Positions 1 to 6,688 of a DNA stretch of 14,920 nt are shown one piece after another. Numbering within the stretch: position 1 is the stretch's first letter; the number at the start of each line of letters is the position of its first letter. The notes beneath the pieces were generated by a model. That model did not search any database, was not told the DNA's origin, and saw only the letters and a program-made list of their open reading frames with translations. The DNA is from H2-BAC3 sp045863035. Its GTDB lineage: Bacteria; Bacteroidota; Ignavibacteria; Ignavibacteriales; Ignavibacteriaceae. The stretch spans positions 1-14,920 of the forward strand of contig BTUV01000076.1 in NCBI GenBank assembly GCA_045863035.1, in the 5' to 3' direction. The position numbers were made by a program, and so were the translations under genes.

Positions 1-185
1 AGATTCGGCAACAATCCCGGTTTAAGTTCACAAAAATACCCCCTCGGATTCCTAACCTTTCTCAACCCGCCTCAAATTCACTCATCCAAAGAACCGTTTT
101 CGCCTCAATGATTTCCTTATTTTCCGTCTTGTCATTTCAAATTATCTGTTGCCGGAACCGGTACAGCCACCCGAAGGGCGGAATT
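1..185. other. Non-coding leader of the window, nothing recognised
   Basis: No convincing gene is present before the first promoter. The + strand frame beginning at base 1 is open only to a TGA at 112-114, and its translation has no recognisable character. The stretch is pyrimidine-rich on the + strand. It could hold the far 3' end or trailer of an upstream gene outside the window, but nothing in it supports a specific call. Confidence 0.5.
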
Positions 186-232
186 CTGTTTGGTATCACT
201 TTTCCAGACACATTTTCCGCCGTACCAGACAG
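186..232. promoter_or_regulatory. Candidate activator-binding sites (UAS) for the sigma-54 promoter
   Basis: Three copies of one short motif lie upstream of the sigma-54 promoter. CTGTTTGGTA at 186-195 is the near-inverse (9 of 10) of TACCAGACAG at 223-232. CCAGACA also occurs at 204-210 and again at 225-231, so these two same-strand copies are 21 bp apart, about two helical turns. The block sits roughly 70-115 bp before the predicted transcription start, where NtrC-type enhancer-binding proteins commonly bind. The repeats are seen directly; the regulatory role is inferred and no activator gene is in the window. Confidence 0.4.
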
Positions 233-234
233 GT

Positions 235-268
235 AAATCAGCCGGAAATCATGCGAAATGGCTGATTT
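235..268. repeat. Perfect 9-bp inverted repeat just upstream of the -24 box
   Basis: AAATCAGCC at 235-243 and GGCTGATTT at 260-268 are perfect inverted copies separated by 16 bases. The right arm ends five bases before the -24 element. It could be an operator, an IHF/activator-related site, or the trailer hairpin of an upstream gene. No T-run of terminator length follows on the + strand, so a terminator is not favoured. Confidence 0.45.
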
Positions 269-273
269 TGTGA

Positions 274-289
274 TGGCACGTGAATTGCT
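274..289 (+). promoter_or_regulatory. Sigma-54 (RpoN) promoter of the six-gene operon
   Basis: TGGCACGTGAATTGCT matches the consensus TGGCACG-N4-TTGCW exactly. The invariant GG (275-276) and GC (287-288) are separated by the required ten bases. Transcription would start about 12 bases after the GC, near base 300. That leaves a leader of about 20 bases containing GAGG (311-314) before the ATG at 320. Sigma-54 promoters need an AAA+ enhancer-binding activator, so the operon is probably switched on by a specific signal rather than expressed constitutively. The match is seen directly; activity is inferred. Confidence 0.85.
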
Positions 290-319
290 AAACCAATTGA
301 AAACATAAACGAGGTTTCG

Positions 320-574
320 ATGTCAACATTTTTTATCCCCGAGAATTTAGCGGTTAGCGATTCCGGATTCCTTTTCCTCCCCAATACCGGCGAGACTTTT
401 TCTCTTAATGAAATGGGGCGGGTTATCTTTCGCATGCTTCAGCAGAAAAGAAGCGAAGAAGAAATCATCACGGAAATCTGTTCTGAATATCAGGTTGACC
501 GTTCTATCGTATCACGCGATGTGGATGATTTTGTCTCACAGCTTAAAAACTATTCCCTTATAAAGGTAGCATGA
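320..574 (+). CDS. PqqD-like stand-alone RiPP recognition element protein
   Basis: This 84-residue protein has the size and pattern of the PqqD family, a small winged-helix fold that in RiPP pathways binds a leader peptide and presents it to modifying enzymes. A strand-rich N-terminus (about 1-28) is followed by a SLNEMGRVIFRML segment typical of PqqD. Next comes an EEEII helix, a YQVDRSIVSRDVDDFV segment (the characteristic 'y.vd...v..DV..fl' signature) and a hydrophobic end. The ATG is preceded by GAGG at a normal distance and lies about 20 bases after the predicted sigma-54 start. Its stop overlaps the next gene as ATGA. No radical SAM gene is nearby, so a PQQ role is unlikely. I infer that it serves the ATP-grasp and PLP enzymes that follow. 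Confidence 0.85.
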   Translation: MSTFFIPENLAVSDSGFLFLPNTGETFSLNEMGRVIFRMLQQKRSEEEIITEICSEYQVDRSIVSRDVDDFVSQLKNYSLIKVA

Positions 575-1617
575 ATATCGCAGTAACCGGCCTGAACGCC
601 ACAGATAATCCGGGACCGGGTGTACCCGTCATCCGCTGCCTCCGCGAGCAGGATGAATTTACCCCGCGGCTGATAGGGCTTAACTACGATGCCCTGGAGC
701 CGGGTATCTATATGGATGATATCGCATCGGCTAACTATTTTATTCCCTACCCTTCAAACGGGCTGGAAAATCTCTTTGAGCGGCTGATGTACATCCACTC
801 AAAAGAGAAGCTGGATATCATCATCCCCACGCTGGACTCTGAACTATACGGTTTTATCAAGTTGCAGGACCGCCTGAAGGCACAGGGCATAGAAACCTAT
901 CTTCCGCGGATTGACTCCCTCAACTGGCGCGGCAAGGACAAACTCTTTGACTTCTGCAAAGCCAATGATATATCAGTCCCGAAAAATGAAGTAGTAACCA
1001 ACGAACGCGACCTCAAATCAAAAGCAAAGGAACTTGGCTATCCGGTTGTGGTTAAGGGTATCTTTTATGAAGCATATATATCATATAATGAAGAAGAGCT
1101 CGAAGGGCAGTACCGCAAATTAGTGAACAAGTGGGGCTTTCCCATTATTCTTCAGGAATATATAAAAGGAGATGAGTTTAACGTCTGCGCGCTTGGTGAT
1201 GGCGAAGGAGAAACCGTGGGAGCCGTTGCCATGAGAAAGCTGTATATAACAGACAAAGGCAAGGGCTGGGCAGGAGTTACCATCAATGATGAAGAACTGC
1301 TTTCGCTGACTCACAAAACCATCCGCCGGATGAAATGGCGCGGCGGCATGGAGCTTGAATTCATGAAATCAAAAAAAGATGGCAAGTTTTATCTGCTTGA
1401 AATTAACCCGCGCTTCCCGGCATGGGTATATCTCACCAAAGCAGCAGGGCTGAATCTGCCCCACCTGATGGTCAAACTGATCAAAGGGGAAAAATTCACT
1501 TACCCGACTGAGTTTGAAATCGGCAAGATGTTTGTCCGCTGCTCGTGGGATTTAATTACTGACATGAAACAATTTGAAAATATTACCGTGAACGGAGAGA
1601 TGACGAACAATGGCTAA
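571..1617 (+). CDS. ATP-grasp family ligase (carbamoyl-phosphate-synthase-like fold)
   Basis: This 348-residue protein has ATP-grasp architecture. An N-terminal Rossmann-like pre-domain (1-110, starting MNIAVTGLNATDNPGPG) is followed by an ATP-binding region with YPVVVKG (about 152-158) and the hinge-like LQEYIKGDEFNV (about 195-206). The magnesium/ATP site is GGMELEFM with E261 and E263, then LLEINPRF with E277, N279 and R281. ATP-grasp enzymes activate a carboxylate as acyl-phosphate and join it to an amine or thiol, but the substrate cannot be read from the sequence. The gene starts in an ATGA overlap with the PqqD-like gene, with AAGG at 563-566. Its 3' end overlaps the PLP-enzyme gene by 8 bp, implying tightly coupled expression. 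A role in loading an amino acid onto a peptide or carrier is inference. Confidence 0.85.
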   Translation: MNIAVTGLNATDNPGPGVPVIRCLREQDEFTPRLIGLNYDALEPGIYMDDIASANYFIPYPSNGLENLFERLMYIHSKEKLDIIIPTLDSELYGFIKLQDRLKAQGIETYLPRIDSLNWRGKDKLFDFCKANDISVPKNEVVTNERDLKSKAKELGYPVVVKGIFYEAYISYNEEELEGQYRKLVNKWGFPIILQEYIKGDEFNVCALGDGEGETVGAVAMRKLYITDKGKGWAGVTINDEELLSLTHKTIRRMKWRGGMELEFMKSKKDGKFYLLEINPRFPAWVYLTKAAGLNLPHLMVKLIKGEKFTYPTEFEIGKMFVRCSWDLITDMKQFENITVNGEMTNNG

Positions 1618-2953
1618 GAGATATGAAAAACCGGTTATAACAAGACATCAGTCTGGTTTGATGAATAAGATCGGGGCAGCACCGCTGATTGCTCCGAGAA
1701 CTGAGATTGACGGCGTTCCCGTTACCAAATTAGTTGAAGAGTTTGGCAGTCCGCTTTTTGTCCTGTCAGAAAAAAAGATGCGGCAGAACCAGAGAAATTT
1801 TTACCGTGTGTTTAAGACCCGTTACCCCAAGGTTCAGTTTGCATGGTCGTATAAAACAAATTACCTGAATGCTGTCTGTAAAGTGTTCCACTCAGAAAAC
1901 TCTTGGGCTGAGGTAGTATCCGAATTTGAATATGATAAAGCGCTGCGGCTTGGCGTAAGCGGTGACCATATCATCTTTAACGGTCCGGACAAAAGTGATG
2001 AAGCTCTGCTCAAAGCAGTCAGGAATCACTCAAAGATTCACATTGACCATTTTGATGAGCTCTATTCACTGATTGAGATTACCGAGCGTGAAAATCTTCA
2101 GGCAGATGTTGCAATACGTATCAATATGGATACCGGTATATATCCCCTCTGGGACCGTTTCGGGTTTAATTATGAAAACGGCGAAGCATGGCAGGCAATC
2201 AAGCGCATCATCGCGGCAAAACATCTTAACCTCACCGGGCTTCACACACACATCGGCACTTATATCATGAGCGCGGATGCTTATAAAATTGCTGCAACCA
2301 AATTAGCCGGCCTGATGAAAAGCATCAGGGATGAGTTCAACATCCTGCTTGAGTATCTTGATCTCGGCGGCGGCTTTGCATCGAACAATACTCTGCTTGG
2401 TCAGTATCTCCCCGCTGAACAGATGGTTCCGGGCATTGAGCAGTTTGCCGATGCAATCTCAGCCGGTATATTCGAATTCAATTTCAGAAATGATGAACTG
2501 CCCTTGCTCATCCTTGAAACCGGCCGCGCACTGGTTGACGATACCGGATTCCTTATAACAAGTGTGCTTGCCAACAAACGGCTCTCAACAGGAAAGAAAG
2601 CAGTCATCATTGATGCAGGTGTAAACATCCTCTTTACCAGCTTCTGGTATAAGCACAAGATACAGCCGGCTCAGGAAACAGGTATTCACACAGAAGATAC
2701 CGCGCTTTACGGACCGCTCTGCATGAATATTGACTGCGTACGCGAGTCTATCGTGCTTCCGTCTCTGAACAAAGGCGATAAACTGGTGATAGAATATGTC
2801 GGCGCTTATGACATGACGCAGTGGATGCAGTTTATCGCCATGCGGCCTAATGTGGTAATGATCATGGAAGACGGCAAAGTAGAACTGATACGCAAATCTG
2901 AAAATCTGGACTATCTGCTTGACCGCGAAGTAATGCCGGAACAGCTCAAGTGA
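1610..2953 (+). CDS. Fold-type III PLP-dependent decarboxylase-like enzyme with leader-like N-terminal tail
   Basis: This 447-residue protein belongs to the diaminopimelate/ornithine decarboxylase (alanine-racemase-fold) group. The PLP-binding lysine is K82 in FAWSYKTNY. HTHIGT and the glycine loop LGGGFAS (G253-G255) bind the cofactor phosphate, and ETGRALV also matches the family. The second-subunit active-site loop reads GPLCMNID: C371 and D375 are kept, but the Glu-Ser of the usual CES motif in DapDC is Met-Asn, so plain LysA activity is doubtful. The usual decarboxylase start (IDGVPVTKLVEEFGSPLFVLSE-like region) begins only near residue 33. The first 30 residues are extra and contain YEKPVITRHQSGLMNKIG, which resembles YxxP-type RiPP leaders recognised by PqqD domains. 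It overlaps the ATP-grasp gene by 8 bp and the next gene by 4 bp. Substrate unknown. Confidence 0.8.
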   Translation: MAKRYEKPVITRHQSGLMNKIGAAPLIAPRTEIDGVPVTKLVEEFGSPLFVLSEKKMRQNQRNFYRVFKTRYPKVQFAWSYKTNYLNAVCKVFHSENSWAEVVSEFEYDKALRLGVSGDHIIFNGPDKSDEALLKAVRNHSKIHIDHFDELYSLIEITERENLQADVAIRINMDTGIYPLWDRFGFNYENGEAWQAIKRIIAAKHLNLTGLHTHIGTYIMSADAYKIAATKLAGLMKSIRDEFNILLEYLDLGGGFASNNTLLGQYLPAEQMVPGIEQFADAISAGIFEFNFRNDELPLLILETGRALVDDTGFLITSVLANKRLSTGKKAVIIDAGVNILFTSFWYKHKIQPAQETGIHTEDTALYGPLCMNIDCVRESIVLPSLNKGDKLVIEYVGAYDMTQWMQFIAMRPNVVMIMEDGKVELIRKSENLDYLLDREVMPEQLK

Positions 2954-5094
2954 ACATTCTCTATAAAAACAGGCATCTGAAGGGTTTGCTGCTCTCATAC
3001 GCGCAGATCTTCTTCAGCCCGAACGCGGCATTCGGAGCCGGGCTGCTATTAACCACATTCCTCAATCCTTCAGCCGGTCTGACTGCCATGCTGAGCGTTC
3101 TCGCGGTTAATCTGGCCGCGGAGGCAGCGGGTTTTGACAAAGACCGCATTGCATCAGGGCTCTATGGCTTTACCGGCTTCCTCCTCGGAGCCGGTTACAG
3201 CTATTTCTTTGTGCCTTCGCTGCAGGGGTATCTCTACCTTGCCGTTCTGCTTGCCGCATCGGTATATATATCAGCGTTCATGCAGAATTATATCTATAAC
3301 ACTTTCAAAACAGGCGCTTTCACGCTTCCGTTTTTGATTACGTTTTATCTGCTTTTTGCTATCCTCCTTTATTCCGGACAGCAGATGCAGGACTGGACGT
3401 ATGAAGCAGACCCCTTCTCTCTGAACCTGTTCCTTGAGATTTATTTCAAGTCACTGGGCTTTATTCTGCTTCAGAAGGAACTGATTACCGGAATTGTGAT
3501 TGCAGTACTGCTGCTGATATACAGCAGGGTATTGTTCGCGCTGAGTTTACTTGCATACAGTGTGGCGTTTCTGCTCGGTTATATCATGCATGCTGATATT
3601 AATGAAGGCGTGATGATCTTCGCGGGATTTAATTCCATACTCACGGCTTTTGCGGTGGCGGGGTGCATGGTTATCCCTTCACGCAGCAGTCTGTTAACCG
3701 GATTCTTCGGCGTAATCATTGCTTCATTCATTACCGTGCTCTCATACGACCTTTTCTCCGGAGCGGGTCTGCCGGTTCTGGTGCTGCCGTTTAATATTGC
3801 AGCAATCATCATACTTTCAGCGCTCTATTACAGAACAAACGGACTTCATCCGCAATTGCTCTACTTCTTACCCGGCTCACCGGAAGAAAATTTATATTAT
3901 CATCTTACAAGGCGTTCAAGATTCGATAAATTTAAGTATTACTTTCCCGAACTGCCGTTTTATGGTGAATGGTCTGTTTCTCAGGGAGTTAACGGCAGCA
4001 TCACTCATAAAAATGCATGGGGCTTTGCATGGGACTTTGTCATCACCGATAAAAAACAGTCGCAGTTCAGTAATAACGGATATGAGCTTAAGGATTACTA
4101 CTGCTATGATGCTCCCGTTACTGCCCCGCTTGACGGCCGTGTGGTTGAAGTAATTAACACCATCCCTGAAAATATAGTCGGTGAAGCAAACCTGAAAAAT
4201 AACTGGGGCAATACTATCATCATAGATCACTATGAAGGTCTTTACAGTGCACTCTCTCATCTGAAACAGAATTCTGCAAAGGTTGCGCCGGGTGACTATG
4301 TGAAAAAAGGTGATATCATCGCCGCCTGCGGTAACAGCGGCCGCTCACCTTATCCGCACCTGCATTTTCAGTTTCAGTTAACTCCGAAGATCGGTGAGAA
4401 AACCTATTACTACCCTCTAAGCCACTTTGTTGAACAGCATAAAAACGGCTGGCTGCTGAAGAATTTTGACAGTCCGTCTGAAGGAACCGTCATCAGCAAT
4501 CTTGAAGCCGACCGGATGATGACCTCTGCTTTCAATTTCTCGCTGGGTGATGCGATGATCGTAAAAGGAAAAGTAAAGGGGAAAGAAAAAACAGAAACCT
4601 GGACCGTGCATGTAACTATATATAATGAGCTTTACCTGCTTTCCACTTCCGGAGATATTGCATATATCTACAATACCGGAAAGGTATTTTATCTTTCAAA
4701 TTATGTGGGTTCCAAAAGCAGTCTGATATATTATTTCTATCTCGCCTCGCTGCAGGTTCCCCTTACGGCCAGGGAACATCTCCACTGGTCAGATAAATTC
4801 TCTCCTGCTCATTATCCTGACTCACTGCAGAGAATTCTCAGTGAGGCCTTTGTATTCTTTTACAATAAAATTGAGGCAGAAAGTTCTTTCATCCTTCACA
4901 AACCACAGCCGGATATGGTAAAAGTTGAGTCAGAGATCCACTTAAAATCCATGCTCAGTAATCCGGTAAAGAAAAGATATAAAACAAGTCTGATTGTTAC
5001 CAAAGCCGGGGGAATCAGCAGTATAGCCATTTATAAAGACAGCACACCTGTTGCTGAACTAGAAATAACAGAATATGAAAGGAATACCTTATGA
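2950..5094 (+). CDS. Urea-transporter-like membrane domain fused to M23 metallopeptidase (LytM) domain
   Basis: This 714-residue protein starts at GTG in a GTGA overlap with the PLP-enzyme gene (GGAA at 2939-2942). Residues about 1-315 are very hydrophobic, probably around ten membrane helices. They show the urea transporter (UT/SLC14-like) pattern: an early QIFFSPNAAFGAGLLL segment and GFDKDRIASGLYGFTGFLLG, repeated more loosely in a second half (AGFNSILTAFAVAG). Residues about 335-490 form an M23 peptidase domain with H353, D362 (AWDF) and PHLHF (H470, H472) as zinc ligands, plus the GNTIIIDH and HLKQNS...GDYVKKGDIIAACGNSG signatures. About 220 C-terminal residues (490-714) are not recognised. 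All zinc ligands appear present, so the domain could be an active peptidoglycan endopeptidase. The transported molecule is unknown and need not be urea. Confidence 0.8.
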   Translation: MNILYKNRHLKGLLLSYAQIFFSPNAAFGAGLLLTTFLNPSAGLTAMLSVLAVNLAAEAAGFDKDRIASGLYGFTGFLLGAGYSYFFVPSLQGYLYLAVLLAASVYISAFMQNYIYNTFKTGAFTLPFLITFYLLFAILLYSGQQMQDWTYEADPFSLNLFLEIYFKSLGFILLQKELITGIVIAVLLLIYSRVLFALSLLAYSVAFLLGYIMHADINEGVMIFAGFNSILTAFAVAGCMVIPSRSSLLTGFFGVIIASFITVLSYDLFSGAGLPVLVLPFNIAAIIILSALYYRTNGLHPQLLYFLPGSPEENLYYHLTRRSRFDKFKYYFPELPFYGEWSVSQGVNGSITHKNAWGFAWDFVITDKKQSQFSNNGYELKDYYCYDAPVTAPLDGRVVEVINTIPENIVGEANLKNNWGNTIIIDHYEGLYSALSHLKQNSAKVAPGDYVKKGDIIAACGNSGRSPYPHLHFQFQLTPKIGEKTYYYPLSHFVEQHKNGWLLKNFDSPSEGTVISNLEADRMMTSAFNFSLGDAMIVKGKVKGKEKTETWTVHVTIYNELYLLSTSGDIAYIYNTGKVFYLSNYVGSKSSLIYYFYLASLQVPLTAREHLHWSDKFSPAHYPDSLQRILSEAFVFFYNKIEAESSFILHKPQPDMVKVESEIHLKSMLSNPVKKRYKTSLIVTKAGGISSIAIYKDSTPVAELEITEYERNTL

Positions 5095-5717
5095 AAAAGT
5101 ATATCATTACCGGACTGCTTGCCTTGAGTATCGTTGTTGCCGGCAGCACACTCCTCAACTCACAGACTGCAAAGATTAAAGCATTTAATGAATCTGTGCA
5201 ATACGAGCAGAATAAAAACTATAAACAGGCGCTCAGCTCAATCGAAAAGATATACTCAGATAATGCAAAAGACTATTTTGTAAACCTGAGAATGGGCTGG
5301 CTTCATTACAATCTGCTGAATTATGATAAATCAGAAAAATATTACCGTCTTGCCGCCGAGATTAACAGCAAATCAGTTGAAGCAATGATAGGACTTACCT
5401 ATCCGCTCGCAGCTAAGGAGCAATGGAAAGAAGTTGAAGCTCTGTATCAGAAGATACTTAAGATTGACGGAATGAACTACACCGCCAACCTGCGGCTCGG
5501 TCAGATGTATCTCTACCGCGCTGACTATACCGGAGCAAAAAAATATCTGGAACGCATTTATTATGTCTATCAGAGCGATTACGAACTTAATTTGTATTTT
5601 GGCTGGGTGATGTATTATCTTGGTGATAAAAATAACGCGCGTGAAATGTTCACCCGTGTGCTCATGCAGAACAGTAAAGATGCCTCAGCCAACGAAGGAT
5701 ATAATCTTGTTAAATAA
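5091..5717 (+). CDS. Exported tetratricopeptide (TPR) repeat protein
   Basis: This 208-residue protein has an N-terminal signal peptide (MKKYIITGLLALSIVVAGS, with likely cleavage after the hydrophobic stretch near LLNSQ). The rest is about five TPR-like helix pairs, such as YFVNLRMGWLHYNLLNYDKSEKYY, then EAMIGLTYPLAAKEQWKEVEALY and ANLRLGQMYLYRADYTGAKKYL (described by their start residues Y, E and A). TPR domains are protein-binding scaffolds, and this one should face the periplasm. It starts in an ATGA overlap with the M23 gene, with AGGAA at 5080-5084. The next gene starts inside its 3' end. YaiO-family outer-membrane proteins usually carry an N-terminal TPR region followed by a barrel. Here the two parts appear as separate, adjacent genes, so this is probably the partner of the downstream barrel. 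Confidence 0.8.
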   Translation: MKKYIITGLLALSIVVAGSTLLNSQTAKIKAFNESVQYEQNKNYKQALSSIEKIYSDNAKDYFVNLRMGWLHYNLLNYDKSEKYYRLAAEINSKSVEAMIGLTYPLAAKEQWKEVEALYQKILKIDGMNYTANLRLGQMYLYRADYTGAKKYLERIYYVYQSDYELNLYFGWVMYYLGDKNNAREMFTRVLMQNSKDASANEGYNLVK

Positions 5718-6561
5718 AAACAAATTCTTCCGTTTCCTTCTCTTCATGGCCGTGCTTTTGTTTTTGCAAACTGAAAGTGCCGCGCAAACAGTATATACTT
5801 CCCCTTCGCTCTTTGTTTCCTATGGTGATTATTCAACCGGCAGAACTTCATCAGGGACAGAATTCTTCCTTCCGGTTACCTTCAACGGACAGTACACCAT
5901 TGGAGGGGGATTTTCCTCCGTTCTGCTCAAAGAGTCCGACTGGGAGTATCAGCAGACCCTCATCCCGCTAAACGCAGGATATTTTTCATATCCCTGGCAG
6001 GGGCGGATTTCCTATGCTTCCCTCACCGGTAAATATGATTATAAACAGGCCGCAGGATATAACTACAAGGACAAGGGAAATATCTTCTCAGGAGAGATTC
6101 ACTACTGGGATAATTACGACAACTTCGGGCTTCACTATGCATATCACGAATATAAAGGTATTCTGACTTCAGACAGTCTGAGGCAGTTAACCGTGCAGCA
6201 GATTCAGGCACGGTATGAGTTTGTCATTATTCCTGAGTTATACCTTTCACTGCGCCCCGGTGCAAGTCTGCTATCCGATGACAGGAATCTCTATTACTTT
6301 GGTGCAAAACTGCATTATTTTCCGCTGCCAGAGTTAATAATCAGAACGGGCGGTTTTGTTGGCAAACGGGCTTACTACTTTGATAATGATACCTTTACCC
6401 TGTTTAATCAGTACGCTACACAAAAATCTCAGGTGTTCATTCAGGCAGAATATTTTCCGATGCTTAATCTTAAACTTACCGCAGGATTTCAGACCACACG
6501 GTTTGAGGGATATAACATTAATTATATTTACGGAGGAGTAAGCATTCCCGTGTTGTTTTAG
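5707..6561 (+). CDS. YaiO-like outer-membrane beta-barrel protein
   Basis: I place the start at the TTG at 5707, not at an ATG 87 bases upstream in the same frame. GAAGGA at 5694-5699 is a strong ribosome site 7 bases before the TTG. The resulting 284-residue product opens with a proper signal peptide (MLNKNKFFRFLLFMAVLLFL, ending at SAAQ). The mature protein alternates polar and hydrophobic/aromatic residues in strand-length blocks with many Tyr and Gly, and ends in ...GGVSIPVLF with a terminal Phe, as outer-membrane barrels do. It resembles the barrel part of the YaiO/YaiO-like family. Function is unknown: it could be a channel, or a surface anchor for what the operon makes. It overlaps the TPR gene by 11 bp and is the last gene of the operon. 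Confidence 0.7.
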   Translation: MLNKNKFFRFLLFMAVLLFLQTESAAQTVYTSPSLFVSYGDYSTGRTSSGTEFFLPVTFNGQYTIGGGFSSVLLKESDWEYQQTLIPLNAGYFSYPWQGRISYASLTGKYDYKQAAGYNYKDKGNIFSGEIHYWDNYDNFGLHYAYHEYKGILTSDSLRQLTVQQIQARYEFVIIPELYLSLRPGASLLSDDRNLYYFGAKLHYFPLPELIIRTGGFVGKRAYYFDNDTFTLFNQYATQKSQVFIQAEYFPMLNLKLTAGFQTTRFEGYNINYIYGGVSIPVLF

Positions 6562-6570
6562 TTTCTCCCG

Positions 6571-6645
6571 GAATCCGGAAGATTCGTACATTGGTAGAAA
6601 TCACACAATCATAACACACCCGAATCCTGAGGATTCGTATGTTGG
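6571..6645. repeat. Two copies of a short hairpin-containing repeat
   Basis: Two 24-base segments, 6571-6594 and 6622-6645, agree at 20 positions and start 51 bases apart. Both contain GATTCGTA followed by TTGG. The second begins with GAATCCTGAGGATTC, a perfect 6-bp inverted repeat around TGA; the first keeps a 5-bp version. They lie between two convergent genes and look like members of a small dispersed intergenic repeat family, but the window shows only these two. Confidence 0.6.
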
Positions 6646-6688
6646 CTGGATTTCTTGATCAGACAGAACAGGATAATGTCATCTTTAG

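Noticed and set aside
238..435. 65-residue minus-strand frame over the promoter
   Set aside because: It overlaps both the sigma-54 promoter and the PqqD-like gene and has no motif.
320..574. True PQQ biosynthesis locus
   Set aside because: Only the PqqD fold is present. No PqqA-like precursor, PqqE radical SAM enzyme, PqqB or PqqC is encoded nearby.
2585..2998. 137-residue minus-strand reading frame
   Set aside because: Antisense to the end of the PLP-enzyme gene and the start of the membrane-peptidase gene; no independent support.
5620..5706. Upstream ATG as start for the beta-barrel protein
   Set aside because: It would add 29 charged, Cys-rich residues before the signal peptide and overlap the TPR gene by almost 100 bases. 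The TTG at 5707 has a far better ribosome site.
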